Shown: positions 46,057 to 55,696 of the stretch, piece after piece
How positions within the stretch are numbered: the stretch's first letter is position 1
Layout: the number at the start of each line of letters is the position of its first letter
NCBI RefSeq assembly: GCF_014083865.1
Contig: NZ_JACEFA010000001.1
Coordinates: 479,214 to 543,213 of the forward strand
Reading direction: 5' to 3'
Length of the DNA: 64,000 nt
Origin: Paraliobacillus salinarum
Lineage (GTDB): Bacteria; Bacillota; Bacilli; Bacillales; Amphibacillaceae
Notes under the pieces: generated by a model
Databases searched by the model: none
What the model saw: the letters and a program-made list of their open reading frames with translations, nothing else
Told to the model about the DNA's origin: nothing
Made by a program: the position numbers and the translations under genes

Positions 46057-47976
46057 TTATTTTTGTTTATTTTCAAGATTTCCATTTTGAAAGTCATGGA
46101 ATCTAAATAGATCCCCATAAATTATCTGATCAGAATACGTAAGTTCTTCTTGTACCTGTTCTTGTATTGGTGCACATGTGCTTTCTACTGATTTCCCTTC
46201 ATCTTCTGTTGACGATTCATCATCCGAAACAATCAACTCTCCTGTTTCTCGATTGAAACATTGATCTTTTGTATAGATATAGTCATTACTAATGAAGCTA
46301 CCATCTCTTAATGCTACAAATTCCTTGCGATTTTCACCGAATAAATTTGTACCAAAGCTTAAATCATTACTATCATCTACTCCAAGCACATGCATTAATG
46401 TTGGCTTCACATCAATTTGACCACCAATTTTAGAAATCGTTTTACCTTCTTCACCTGGAATATGCACAATAAAAGGTACACGCTGTAATTGAATGTGATC
46501 GTATGGTGTAATCTTATCTTTCTCCAGATATTGCGCCATAGCTTTATCATGGAAGTCACTAATGCCATAGTGGTCACCCATCATAACAATAATGAAATCT
46601 TCATATTCACCTGATTCTTTTAATTGGTCAAAGAAGTCTTTGATTGATTCATCCATATATCTTGCGGTTTGAAAATATTGATTTAACGTTTTTGAATTTG
46701 AATCAAATTTATCAATCGTTGCATCTTCTTCAGCAAGGTCAAATGGATAATGGTTCGTTAAAGTGATGAACCGGCTATAATAAGGCTCAGGTAAAGATTG
46801 TAAATATTTAATGGACTGCTCAAAAAATGGTTTGTCTTTTAATCCCCATCCAATTGAGTTTTCATCTGTTACTTCATATGCATCAACATCATAGAATTGA
46901 TCAATACCTAAATTATCATACATGACATCTCTATTCCAGAAACTCTTATTATTTGCATGGAATACCGATGAACTATATCCGTTATTCTTTAACAATTCAG
47001 ATGTTGAATTGTATTCATTTTGACCATGAGTAAAGAACACTGCTCCACTAGGCAAAGGGTACAAACCTGTTTCTACTAAGAATTCAGAATCTGACGTTTT
47101 ACCTTGTTCCGTTTGATGGTAAAAGTTATTGAAATAATAACTTTCATCAATGATGTCATTTAGGAATGGAGTGACCTCTTCTCCATGTAGTGTGTTATTA
47201 ATAACAAAGCTTTGTAAAGACTCCAAAGAAATGAAAATTAAATTCTTGTCCTTGGCAATTCCAGCTAAATCTGTTTCGGACTGATCGGTTGTGTTTTCTT
47301 GCATGTATTGTTTAATCTCTGTTAATTCATTTCCGTCTGCAAAAACTCGCTGTGCTTTTGATTTAGATTGCTGGACCACATCATAAATATGATAATTGAA
47401 AATCCCTATATTTTTAACTAAATATTCGCGATCAAATGTACGCTGTAATAATTGAGGACGCTCGATTTCAGCTAAAATATAGTTTCCTAATAAAAATGCA
47501 ATAGATAAGCTAAAAGCCAAAGCTTTTTTTCGTTTTTTATAAGAAACAGTAAACGTACTTGTGTATTTTTTACTTAAATACCAGATAATCATCACATCTA
47601 AGAACAATAAAAGATCCCAAACATGAATCAATGCTAGAATACTAGATCCTAAATCCGCAGCATTACTACCTTGAAATAAAACTGGTATCGTAAGGAAATC
47701 ACTAAAATTACGATAAAATACTAGATTAAAGTATAAAATTAGAGACCCCAATAATGACGCATATCGGATAAATTTCATTTGTCTCTCTTGCTTTAACCAT
47801 ACACTAATTGCAAATACCAAGAATGCAGAGACAAATGGGTTGATGAATAAAATAATCTCCTGCATCACATTATCTAATTCAATATTGAATAAGAACCTAT
47901 ATACGATATATGTTTTAATACCAAATAGTAAACTGGCTATTACGTATAAAGGTATTTTATTTATTTTATGAAACAT
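46057..47976 (-). CDS. ltaS: lipoteichoic acid synthase
   Basis: Polymerises glycerol phosphate from phosphatidylglycerol on the outer face of the membrane. The 639-residue protein has five membrane helices (about 9-30, 40-62, 68-88, 115-140, 152-170), a linker and an extracellular sulfatase-fold domain (about 220-590). Catalytic threonine is in QGKTSDSEF (T about 294), with FISLESLQSF, GDHYGIS and HYPF motifs. The signal-peptidase site typical of LtaS lies in the linker. A long acidic tail (SDDESSTEDEGKSVESTCAP) follows. Equivalent to YqgS in position, next to glcK. Confidence 0.95.
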   Translation of the reverse strand: MFHKINKIPLYVIASLLFGIKTYIVYRFLFNIELDNVMQEIILFINPFVSAFLVFAISVWLKQERQMKFIRYASLLGSLILYFNLVFYRNFSDFLTIPVLFQGSNAADLGSSILALIHVWDLLLFLDVMIIWYLSKKYTSTFTVSYKKRKKALAFSLSIAFLLGNYILAEIERPQLLQRTFDREYLVKNIGIFNYHIYDVVQQSKSKAQRVFADGNELTEIKQYMQENTTDQSETDLAGIAKDKNLIFISLESLQSFVINNTLHGEEVTPFLNDIIDESYYFNNFYHQTEQGKTSDSEFLVETGLYPLPSGAVFFTHGQNEYNSTSELLKNNGYSSSVFHANNKSFWNRDVMYDNLGIDQFYDVDAYEVTDENSIGWGLKDKPFFEQSIKYLQSLPEPYYSRFITLTNHYPFDLAEEDATIDKFDSNSKTLNQYFQTARYMDESIKDFFDQLKESGEYEDFIIVMMGDHYGISDFHDKAMAQYLEKDKITPYDHIQLQRVPFIVHIPGEEGKTISKIGGQIDVKPTLMHVLGVDDSNDLSFGTNLFGENRKEFVALRDGSFISNDYIYTKDQCFNRETGELIVSDDESSTEDEGKSVESTCAPIQEQVQEELTYSDQIIYGDLFRFHDFQNGNLENKQK

Positions 47977-48130
47977 AAAAGCTACTTCCTCCTAAGTTTA
48001 TTATATTATCTTTTTTATTTTTATTGATGGGTTCAATCTATCGATCTATTCTATTAGACGGATTTACTTGTAAAAAAGTTTCACCCTTTTTTACTTCTTT
48101 TTAATAATACTCTATTTTATTCAAAGTTAC

Positions 48131-48163
48131 CAAAAAAATAAACCCTTTTTTCTAAAAAGGGTA
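48131..48163 (-). terminator. rho-independent terminator of glcK
   Basis: Stem ACCCTTTTT with AAAAAGGGT and minus-strand tail TTTATTTTTTT, 48 bases past the glcK stop. Confidence 0.8.
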
Positions 48164-48210
48164 TTTTTAATTATTTATTAACCATTCTATCATACTTTTA
48201 AACCATTATT

Positions 48211-49173
48211 TTATTCTATATTCTGTTTTGCCAAATATGCGCCACCATAAATACCAGCATCGTTTCCTAAAGTAGCTATTTCAAATTGACATCCTTCTAT
48301 AATTCTAGGTAATGCATATTGCTCAAATGCAGCACGTAACGGACGTAATAAGTCCTCACCAGCTTTTGAAACTCCGCCACCCATTATGATTTTAGATGGA
48401 TTGATCACTGTTGCTACACTGGCTAAACTATAGCCTAACACGTCTGTTACATGATTCACTATGTCTTGAGCTACAGCGTCTCCTTCTTTTGCTAAATCGA
48501 AGACATCTTTTGCTGTTAACTTATTCTTATTTTTATAGCGTTCTGCTAATTTAGTGTTTTTACCTTCATTCACAGCTTCTAGTGCTTGGCGTGCAATACC
48601 GGTAGCAGAGGTCACCGTTTCCAAGCATCCAGAGCGACCACAATTACACGGAGCTCCTCCCTCTTTCTCTACTGTAATATGTCCGATCTCCCCGGCTGTT
48701 CCATTTGCACCGCTTACGATTTGACCATTAGCAATAATACCACCACCAACACCAGTGCCCAAAGTGACAACGATTAAGTTATCTACTAAGTCGCCAGAAC
48801 CTTTCCAATTCTCACCTATTGCTGCTACATTTGCATCATTATCCATGTAAACGGGGAGATTGGATAAGGCGTTTAGTTTTTTACCTAACTCAAAATCATT
48901 CCATCCAATGTTCACACCAATTAAAATGATGCCTTTTTTAGCGTCAATAAATCCCGGAGCACCGACACCTATACCCCCAACAGTAGATTTGTCTATATAA
49001 TGTTTGCTCATTTTATGTTCAATTGATTCCCAGATATCATGAGGAATACGTTCGCCTTCATTCGTTTTATCTGTTGGTATTTCCCATTTATCAATAATTT
49101 CGCCTTCATTTTTAAACAAACCAATTTTTATTGTTGTTCCACCAATGTCTACTCCAACCAAATTCTTCTTCAT
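48211..49173 (-). CDS. glcK: glucokinase (ROK family)
   Basis: ATP-dependent phosphorylation of glucose. The 320-residue protein has the ATP-binding DIGGTTIKIG (9-18), the ROK zinc site CNCGRSGCLE (about 175-184) with upstream histidine in GEIGHITVE, and the sugar-binding NDANVAAIGE. Start codon adjoins yqgQ (one base gap), the same arrangement as yqgQ-glcK in B. subtilis. Confidence 0.95.
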   Translation of the reverse strand: MKKNLVGVDIGGTTIKIGLFKNEGEIIDKWEIPTDKTNEGERIPHDIWESIEHKMSKHYIDKSTVGGIGVGAPGFIDAKKGIILIGVNIGWNDFELGKKLNALSNLPVYMDNDANVAAIGENWKGSGDLVDNLIVVTLGTGVGGGIIANGQIVSGANGTAGEIGHITVEKEGGAPCNCGRSGCLETVTSATGIARQALEAVNEGKNTKLAERYKNKNKLTAKDVFDLAKEGDAVAQDIVNHVTDVLGYSLASVATVINPSKIIMGGGVSKAGEDLLRPLRAAFEQYALPRIIEGCQFEIATLGNDAGIYGGAYLAKQNIE

Positions 49174-49174
49174 T

Positions 49175-49381
49175 TTATTCCCCTTCCTTTTCTTTGACTC
49201 TAGACATTTCTTGCCTTAGTAATAAGATAGCCATTTGATAGGTTTCTACAGACAAACATTGTGATTGATATAACTCTTTAATTTCTGCTTCCATTAGTTG
49301 AAGATCAGCTAAACGATCTCCTATGTAAATAATTGTTCCAAACTTCTTTAGTAATTGTTGCACATCGTATATTGTTTTCAT
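49175..49381 (-). CDS. yqgQ: YqgQ family protein
   Basis: A 68-residue helical protein (MKTIYDVQQLLKKFGTIIYIGDRLADLQLMEAEIKELYQSQ). The B. subtilis homologue binds single-stranded nucleic acid in structural work. It precedes glcK by one base; AGAAGGTG precedes the ATG. Confidence 0.92.
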   Translation of the reverse strand: MKTIYDVQQLLKKFGTIIYIGDRLADLQLMEAEIKELYQSQCLSVETYQMAILLLRQEMSRVKEKEGE

Positions 49382-49465
49382 TTTATCACCTTCTTTATTA
49401 TATCAGATTTATATGAAAATAATAACATTTTTTCTGTTGTACCATACTTTTTTATAATATATAAA

Positions 49466-49495
49466 AAATCCTGAATCGAGTTAACGATCAGGATC
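49466..49495 (-). terminator. terminator overlapping the end of the SpoVAF-like gene
   Basis: AATCCTGAATCG pairs with CGATCAGGAT; the stop codon at 49481 falls in the loop. Minus-strand tail is TTTTTTATA. Confidence 0.75.
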
Positions 49496-50932
49496 TTTAG
49501 GATCTAAAAAAGCAGGTCTTTTACTCTTTAACGGTACTGGTGTTCGAATAATCACGTCAAATAAAGCTTTTCCTGAAAAAGGAATGAATGGCCAAAAGTA
49601 ACCTGTTTTAAACGTATTCATTCGAATAAGGTATATTAACCAAACAGTGACACCTATTGCATAACCCTTCACACCAAACAGAGCCGTTGTGCAAAGCAAA
49701 AGAATTCGTACGATTCGATTAGCTAGGCTTAACTCATAGCTTGGCGTAGCAAATGTACCCATTGCAGCTACTGATAAATAGAGCACTACTTCGTTAGAGA
49801 ACAAACCTACCTCAACAGCAACTTGACCTATCATAATCGCTGCAACTAAACCTAAGGCAGTAGCCAAGGCGGTAGGTGTATGAATAGCAGCCATACGTAA
49901 CATGTCGATTCCAATCTCCGCAATCAGAAATTGCATTAACAATGGAATAACTCCCAATTCCTCGGGCCCAAGGAATGCAAGTGTTTCAGGCAATAATTCT
50001 GGTTGTTGTGAAATCAAAAAATAAAATGGGAGAATAAAAATCGAAGCGATTACCGCCAAAAATCTAACTAATCGCAAATATGCACCTACCAATGGTTTTT
50101 GGCGATATTCTTCTGCGTGTTGCAAATGGTGCCAAAATGTTGCCGGGAGAATCATTACACTAGGCGATCCATCAATGATTAGAATGATATGCCCTTCGTA
50201 CAAGTGAGCAGCTGCCGTATCAGGTCTTTCTGTGTAGCGAATCGTTGGATAGGGATTCCAATGCCTCCCGCTTAAATATTCTTCAATCGTCTTTTCTGCC
50301 ATTGGTAATCCATCTGTATCAATTTGCTTTAAATGATTTTTTAACAGTTCAACCTTTCCAGAATCTGCAATATCTTCAATATAACAGATACAAACATCAG
50401 ATTTAGATCTTCTGCCAATGCTAGTATACTCCATACGCAATGATCGATCTCGAATTCGTCTTCGAGTTAAAGCCGTATTGAAAATGATCGTTTCTACATA
50501 ACCATCTCTTGAACCTCTTACAACTCTCTCTAAATCAGGTTCTTCTGGCCCTCGAACCGGATATGTACGTGCATCAATTAAAATAACCTTATCTAAACCA
50601 TCTACAACTAAAGCAGTTGGACCAGCTAATACCTTGTCGCCTGCTTCAGTCAAATCATCTACTGTTTCTAATTCAACATAAGGGATATATGTTCGTAATA
50701 ATTTTAACAATGTATCTGGTTCAAGTTGCTCTTCTTTCAGCTCTGCTAAAAAGCGCATAAGGTAGTGTAAGATGTCATCTTTGGCAAATCCATCAATTAA
50801 AAACATGGACATGTCTCTACCTGCATAATGTAAATCTAATTGAATCATATCAAAGCTTTGGTCTACACCTAGATATTCTTTTAGAAACTCGACGTTTTTA
50901 TTAAATGATCGATATAGATTAGTTCTTACCAC
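49481..50932 (-). CDS. GerA/SpoVAF family spore germination protein
   Basis: A 483-residue member of the GerA family (SpoVAF type): N-terminal cytoplasmic domain (about 1-285) with DLERVVRGSRDGYVETIIFNTALTRRRIRD and EEYLSGRHWNPYP, then five or six membrane helices (about 285-455). In B. subtilis SpoVAF sits at the end of the spoVA operon and acts in spore germination; here no SpoVA, GerB or GerC partners are nearby. The GTG at 50932 follows AGAGGTG at 6-base spacing; a GTG at 50941 overlaps that site. Confidence 0.85.
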   Translation of the reverse strand: MVRTNLYRSFNKNVEFLKEYLGVDQSFDMIQLDLHYAGRDMSMFLIDGFAKDDILHYLMRFLAELKEEQLEPDTLLKLLRTYIPYVELETVDDLTEAGDKVLAGPTALVVDGLDKVILIDARTYPVRGPEEPDLERVVRGSRDGYVETIIFNTALTRRRIRDRSLRMEYTSIGRRSKSDVCICYIEDIADSGKVELLKNHLKQIDTDGLPMAEKTIEEYLSGRHWNPYPTIRYTERPDTAAAHLYEGHIILIIDGSPSVMILPATFWHHLQHAEEYRQKPLVGAYLRLVRFLAVIASIFILPFYFLISQQPELLPETLAFLGPEELGVIPLLMQFLIAEIGIDMLRMAAIHTPTALATALGLVAAIMIGQVAVEVGLFSNEVVLYLSVAAMGTFATPSYELSLANRIVRILLLCTTALFGVKGYAIGVTVWLIYLIRMNTFKTGYFWPFIPFSGKALFDVIIRTPVPLKSKRPAFLDPKDPDR

Positions 50933-51109
50933 TAACAGCACCTCTTCTCGAAAAGAAACAATTAACGGTAGCCTTCTCTTATTGTATTAAAAAAGCTACT
51001 TTGTTTTTTCAAACTATTTCTAGCATGTACACATTATTGAAAACCATACTTCATAACTCACAGAGCATGGACATATATATGTATTACTTAACGAGCTGAG
51101 GGTGATAAA

Positions 51110-51976
51110 ATGCGCTATTTTATAATAACTATTGCAAGTTGCTTTATTGTAGGATTTGCTTACTGGTTTATTACATATGATCAAACTGACACAACTTTAA
51201 AATATTTTCCGTTTGATTCAAATGTTACATTTAATCAAGCCAATACGAAATTACATTTTTTAACTGAGTCGAATAAAAATGCATATCAAATAAAATGGGA
51301 TGTGACATCAGAAGTAGATCGACCTGTTTTCTTGAGGCAGGATGTGTCACTACTATATGTTGATGGGGTGATAAAAGGTATGAAAGGCAAATGGCAAGAG
51401 GAATTACCAGAAATAAAATTGCAGACTACTCTAAATGGAGAAGGAAGTAGTCATTATCAAGCCATTTCCTACCACCATGCAGAAGTACATTATCCTGAAG
51501 ATGTGATCAAAAGTGTCCAGACAATGTCTTCTGACGAGTTATATGTGATCGATTCAGCATATACGCCTTTAGAGTCATTTCGTGTACCGAAAAATAAAAA
51601 ACAACAGGATTGGAAAGAGGCTTTGGATCATGCAACAACACAGCAATTGAAGATGCATTGGCGGGAGCTGATTCAACATTTTCAAATTCCAATTGAATCC
51701 TACTATTACGTTCCACTCACTGCCATAAGTCAATATGAAACAAAGCCAATTCCTAACTTAACAAACGAAGAAACACAAAAGGTAATTGCACAATTATGGG
51801 AAGGTTTGTACAGTAGCTATATTTTACCTTTTGATCAGAATAAATCTACCGTCAATAGTTTTGTCCCTTTGATTTTATTTGATAAACAAGGAAAACAATT
51901 ACGTGTACTTTATCAGGATCAAGAAGGTAATAAAAAACAATTAATACAAAACTATGGTGAATCGAATGTCTCTTGA
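51110..51976 (+). CDS. uncharacterised membrane-anchored protein
   Basis: A 288-residue protein I cannot name. One N-terminal membrane helix (about 4-21) is followed by an extracytoplasmic region with VDRPVFLRQDVSLLYVDGVIKG, and QAISYHHAEVHYPEDVIKS. No cysteine lipobox or catalytic signature is visible. GAGGGTG precedes the ATG. It converges with gluP and overlaps its 3' end by 25 bases. It may be an equivalent of a conserved Bacillaceae gene seen near gluP. Confidence 0.65.
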   Translation: MRYFIITIASCFIVGFAYWFITYDQTDTTLKYFPFDSNVTFNQANTKLHFLTESNKNAYQIKWDVTSEVDRPVFLRQDVSLLYVDGVIKGMKGKWQEELPEIKLQTTLNGEGSSHYQAISYHHAEVHYPEDVIKSVQTMSSDELYVIDSAYTPLESFRVPKNKKQQDWKEALDHATTQQLKMHWRELIQHFQIPIESYYYVPLTAISQYETKPIPNLTNEETQKVIAQLWEGLYSSYILPFDQNKSTVNSFVPLILFDKQGKQLRVLYQDQEGNKKQLIQNYGESNVS

Positions 51977-53520
51977 TACAAGCTAGTAAAAGCTTCGTTG
52001 TCCGGACTTAATTCAAGTGCTTTTTCTAAAGCTTGTTTTGCTTTATCCGTCTCATTTCTATCAATATAAATCAAAGCTAGATTGTAATGTGCTTCCGGGA
52101 TTTGATTAGGTTCAATTTCCACTAGCTCCTCTAAATCGCTTAATGCTTTAGTTGTCTCTCCTATGTGTAGATAAGCATAAGACCGATAGAACAATAATTC
52201 CGGACGGTAATAATTTGCTTCTTGCTGCAACGTTGTATTAACTTTATCAATCGTTAATTGAAATTCCTCTTGATCAGCCAATTCACTAATTTGTTGTAGC
52301 TGACGTGATATTTCAAATTGATTTGCTTCTTGCTGCACGGACTCATTAAATAAGCCATATAGCGTGATGAAGCTAGTTAAAGCAATAACGGCAATACTAG
52401 CACCAAGCTGTACGCTCAATTGCTTCTTTTTAGGAAAATAAACGATCGCAGCAGCTAAGAATCCACCAATTAAACCACCAATATGTGCACCATTATCAAT
52501 TTGAGGTACAGCTAAACCGAAAACAATATTAAAACCGATAATAGCAATGACATTACGTCCCATCGTTTGAAAGAAAATCCTTTTATGTTTTAAACCGAAA
52601 AACAATAAAGCACCAAACAAACCAAATATTGCTCCAGATGCACCTGCGGCTACTTGTGGACTTAATGCAAAGCTTGTTACTCCACCAACGATTCCACTAA
52701 TGAAATAAATAATTAAGAAACGAATATTTCCAAATATGCGCTCAACAACATTACCAACGATGTGTAACGCCAGCATATTCATTAGCACATGCAATATACC
52801 AATGTGAAGAAACATAGAAGAGATAATACGCCACCATTGCCCATCGATTATAGCTGGATTATATTTAGCACCATATTCAATTAAAACTTCTGTATCCGTA
52901 CTTCCTCCTTGCAACTCTAACCATAAAAATAGAAGTACATTAAGAGCTAGAATAATATAAGTAAAATATGGCTTTGCCTGCTCAAATACTTTTTGAGCAT
53001 CTCGTTGTTGCTTATTATAAGTCGTAATAATTTTCGCGCGTAAATGTTGTGTTAGTTGTTCTTTCTCTAAGACATCTTCTGGTTGGGGTAAATACATTTG
53101 TTCTACATCTAATCGTTCAAACAGGTTATTTTGCTGTACATATCTGTTCTCTTCATCTAAATAAAACAATTCCATTTGTTCAAATTTATTATGTTTTAAT
53201 TTTACTGATTGTGTAAGGTGATTCCATTCATCTACAGGTTCATATTCAGAGACATGAATGTTAAACAGATTAATTTTTCGTCCTAGAAAAAGTTGAGACA
53301 GCCGCTCACTTTCATAAACGGCTCTTTTATTGTCCGCTTCTAATTGATTTCTCCAATCAAATCCGGTTTGAGTGATACGAAGAACATGATTGGTCTGTTT
53401 ATCTTGTCGTTGTAACCATATTTCAGTATGGTTCTTTTGAATAAAAACAATATCAAATTTCCCACGAGTTATAAGGTGATGTACTAGGTTATAATAATAA
53501 AACAACTGATCTTGTTGCAA
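51952..53520 (-). CDS. gluP: rhomboid-family intramembrane serine protease GluP
   Basis: A 522-residue rhomboid protease with an N-terminal cytoplasmic domain (about 1-175), six or seven membrane helices including the catalytic serine in AGASGAIFGLFGALLFFG and histidine in NGAHIGGLIGG, and C-terminal TPR repeats (about 420-520). In B. subtilis GluP cleaves membrane proteins such as MgtE and affects cell division and glucose uptake. The start is TTG at 53520 behind GGAGGGG. Confidence 0.93.
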   Translation of the reverse strand: MQQDQLFYYYNLVHHLITRGKFDIVFIQKNHTEIWLQRQDKQTNHVLRITQTGFDWRNQLEADNKRAVYESERLSQLFLGRKINLFNIHVSEYEPVDEWNHLTQSVKLKHNKFEQMELFYLDEENRYVQQNNLFERLDVEQMYLPQPEDVLEKEQLTQHLRAKIITTYNKQQRDAQKVFEQAKPYFTYIILALNVLLFLWLELQGGSTDTEVLIEYGAKYNPAIIDGQWWRIISSMFLHIGILHVLMNMLALHIVGNVVERIFGNIRFLIIYFISGIVGGVTSFALSPQVAAGASGAIFGLFGALLFFGLKHKRIFFQTMGRNVIAIIGFNIVFGLAVPQIDNGAHIGGLIGGFLAAAIVYFPKKKQLSVQLGASIAVIALTSFITLYGLFNESVQQEANQFEISRQLQQISELADQEEFQLTIDKVNTTLQQEANYYRPELLFYRSYAYLHIGETTKALSDLEELVEIEPNQIPEAHYNLALIYIDRNETDKAKQALEKALELSPDNEAFTSLYQETFDSP

Positions 53521-53609
53521 CTAACCCCTCCTCTCTCTGTATTTTTATTGTACCACCAAAAAACACATTAAAAGAAGGAAATGCTTAAACACATCTCCTT
53601 TTATTTTTT

Positions 53610-53795
53610 CTATTTAGTTGGTTGAAATATATCGTTAACAATTTGGTTACGAACTAAAGGGACTCGCATGCCAACAGTGACTAACATTTTCCTTATTAGT
53701 GAGATTGCTAATAAACCATTCATAATCTTATACCTCTTATTAAAAATAACGGCGCCGCCAAAGATAACACCGACGATTAACCAAACATTACGCAC
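53610..53795 (-). CDS. yqgO: small conserved protein YqgO
   Basis: A 61-residue protein with hydrophobic segment MRNVWLIVGVIFGGAVIF and a basic stretch. Position between fau (yqgN) and gluP matches yqgO. Function unknown. GTG start at 53795 has GGAAG about 9 bases upstream. Confidence 0.75.
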   Translation of the reverse strand: MRNVWLIVGVIFGGAVIFNKRYKIMNGLLAISLIRKMLVTVGMRVPLVRNQIVNDIFQPTK

Positions 53796-53853
53796 AATAA
53801 TCGCTTCCTTCCATATATGTTATTTACACATATGTTTCCACGATTTAGTCAAA

Positions 53854-54405
53854 TTATGAGCTAACAATTAATTCATTTACCGGAATATCAAACGGTTCAG
53901 TTGGTATAGATCGAATAACTTGCTCTGCCCATGCTACCGAGACTGTTTTTCCAGAAAAACTTTCTAAAAAGCGATCATAGTATCCTCCACCATGTCCGAT
54001 ACGATAATGGGCATCGTCAAATAAGAGACCAGGCACAATTAACAAGTCTATTTGATTTGATAAAACTTCTCTTGTTATTGTTGGGTTTGGCTCTTGTAGT
54101 TGATAATAAACTGTTTCGAGTTGATCAAAAGCTTCGAGTTGATAAAAGGTAAGACTTTTTTCATTTGGATTACATTTCGGCACAACTACTTTTTTACCTT
54201 GATGCCAAGCCTCTTGAATTAGCTGTTTCGTATCCCATTCATAACCGACAGATATGGTAAGACCTATTACTTTTGCTTCCTTCCAATGTAATGATTGCAT
54301 TAACTTTTGCTGTAGATCAACTTGAATAGATTTTCTTTTTTCTTCAGTCAATTCAACAAGTTTACGCTTTATTTGACTACGCAGGAAAGCTTTTTGATTA
54401 TCCAT
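53854..54405 (-). CDS. fau: 5-formyltetrahydrofolate cyclo-ligase
   Basis: Converts 5-formyl-THF to 5,10-methenyl-THF with ATP. The 183-residue enzyme has RSQIKRKLVELTEEKR at the start, GYEWDT and the signature LIVPGLLFDDAHYRIGHGGGYYDRFLE near the C-terminus. B. subtilis relative is YqgN. ATG follows AAAGGGTG. Confidence 0.95.
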   Translation of the reverse strand: MDNQKAFLRSQIKRKLVELTEEKRKSIQVDLQQKLMQSLHWKEAKVIGLTISVGYEWDTKQLIQEAWHQGKKVVVPKCNPNEKSLTFYQLEAFDQLETVYYQLQEPNPTITREVLSNQIDLLIVPGLLFDDAHYRIGHGGGYYDRFLESFSGKTVSVAWAEQVIRSIPTEPFDIPVNELIVSS

Positions 54406-54443
54406 ACAATCACCCTTTCACCAAATTTCCATAAAAAAAATGC

Positions 54444-54475
54444 AAAAAAACCCTCACCTAAATTGGTAAGAGTTT
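54444..54475 (-). terminator. rho-independent terminator of rpmG
   Basis: An imperfect stem (AAACTCTTACC with AGGTGAGGGTTT on the minus strand) followed by TTTTTTT. Confidence 0.8.
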
Positions 54476-54484
54476 CGTCATGTA

Positions 54485-54634
54485 CTATTTTGTTTCACGG
54501 TGAAGCGTGTGCTTTTTCAAACGTGGACAATATTTTTTTAATTCCAAGCGTTCTGGGTTAGTACGTTTATTTTTTGTAGTAATATAATTGCGTTCACCAG
54601 TTTCAGTGCAAGCAAGTGTAATATTTACGCGCAT
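54485..54634 (-). CDS. rpmG: 50S ribosomal protein L33 (zinc-free type)
   Basis: A 49-residue ribosomal protein: [48 protein letters not shown]. Each CXXC pair of the zinc-binding form is reduced to a single cysteine, so this is the zinc-independent paralogue, like RpmGA in B. subtilis. ATG at 54634 has GGAGGG at 6 bases; the frame opens 30 codons earlier without support. Confidence 0.95.
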   Translation of the reverse strand: MRVNITLACTETGERNYITTKNKRTNPERLELKKYCPRLKKHTLHRETK

Positions 54635-54823
54635 CATTATCCCTCCAAACTGTTCAACTATCTTCAATTTCAAAATATCATCTTCAGACTTATTCATATT
54701 ATCAAATCTATTGATATAATTCAAGTAAATATATAATGTAATATAATATTTTTTTCAATTATTGTTCAGACTACCGAAAATGTGTTATAACTATGGTTGT
54801 AAAGAATCAGGAGGGGAAAATTT

Positions 54824-55183
54824 GTGTTTATAGCAATTATTAGTATTGGTAGCATTGCCATTGTTTTATTTATATTGTCTTTTTTTGCTAATGATCAATT
54901 TAAACAATTAGAAAATCAGATAGAACAGATGTCAATCTCCACATTACAAGATACGTATCAAATAAAGAAGAAAATTAAGATCTTAGAAGAAGAGCTTTTA
55001 ACTGACGAACTAGAGGATTTAGATTTACAAAAGCCAAAGTTAACTCCCACAATGAGAAGGGTAACACAAATGTATGAATCAGGTGAATCCATTCCGAGTA
55101 TTGCTAAAACGACAAACTTAAGTGAGTATGATGTTTATTCGCTTGTTAAACAATATTCTAATGATAAAGGCGGTAGACAATGA
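54824..55183 (+). CDS. membrane-anchored protein with helix-turn-helix-like tail
   Basis: A 119-residue protein with an N-terminal membrane helix (about 1-22), a coiled-coil-like stretch (about 25-60, [34 protein letters not shown]) and a C-terminal helix-turn-helix-like region [36 protein letters not shown]. The GTG start follows AGGAGGGG. It overlaps the next gene by 4 bases and the pair lies between phoU and rpmG, as yqzC/yqzD do in B. subtilis. DNA binding at the membrane is a guess. Confidence 0.75.
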   Translation: MFIAIISIGSIAIVLFILSFFANDQFKQLENQIEQMSISTLQDTYQIKKKIKILEEELLTDELEDLDLQKPKLTPTMRRVTQMYESGESIPSIAKTTNLSEYDVYSLVKQYSNDKGGRQ

Positions 55184-55656
55184 AACAAATCATACGTGCC
55201 TTCGCATCTGGTCTACTTCTTGCTAGTGTAATTATCGGTATTATTTACTTTTTAGAAACAGATGCTAAAGAAGAAAACAAACCAGAAACTATATCTATAG
55301 AAGAAATGAAACAAACGCTAGAATCAGAAGGTTACACTGTATCCACAGAGGAAAGCAAAGAAAAAACTAACGAGAAGAATGCAGATACAAACAAACAACC
55401 ACAAGAAAATGACAAGACGACTGGAAATAAGGAATCAAAAGAAATTCGCATTTATACCCTTACTATTGAATCCGGTATGACGATTTCAGAAGTATCTGAT
55501 GCACTTGCTGAGGCGAAAATCATTAAAGATAGTACGTCATTCGTTTCTTATTTGCAGGATAATGGTTATGGAACAGCAATTCAAATTGGTAAATTTGAAT
55601 TAACTGACCGAATGACCTTAGAACAAATAGCGCGTACAATTGCAAATAAAAACTAA
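55180..55656 (+). CDS. membrane-anchored protein with MltG-type LysM-like domain
   Basis: A 158-residue protein with a membrane helix (about 6-24), a charged linker (about 28-85) and a C-terminal domain (about 88-158) with [57 protein letters not shown]. This resembles the N-terminal LysM-like domain of the lytic transglycosylase MltG/YceG, but the catalytic domain is absent. It probably recognises cell wall; companion of the preceding gene. Confidence 0.8.
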   Translation: MKQIIRAFASGLLLASVIIGIIYFLETDAKEENKPETISIEEMKQTLESEGYTVSTEESKEKTNEKNADTNKQPQENDKTTGNKESKEIRIYTLTIESGMTISEVSDALAEAKIIKDSTSFVSYLQDNGYGTAIQIGKFELTDRMTLEQIARTIANKN

Positions 55657-55694
55657 AACAGAAAGATAGGTTCATATCCTGTCTTTCTGTTTTT
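55655..55694. terminator. bidirectional terminator between the MltG-like gene and phoU
   Basis: Stem AAACAGAAAGATA with its complement and T-runs on both strands, between convergent genes. Confidence 0.85.
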
Positions 55695-55696
55695 TT

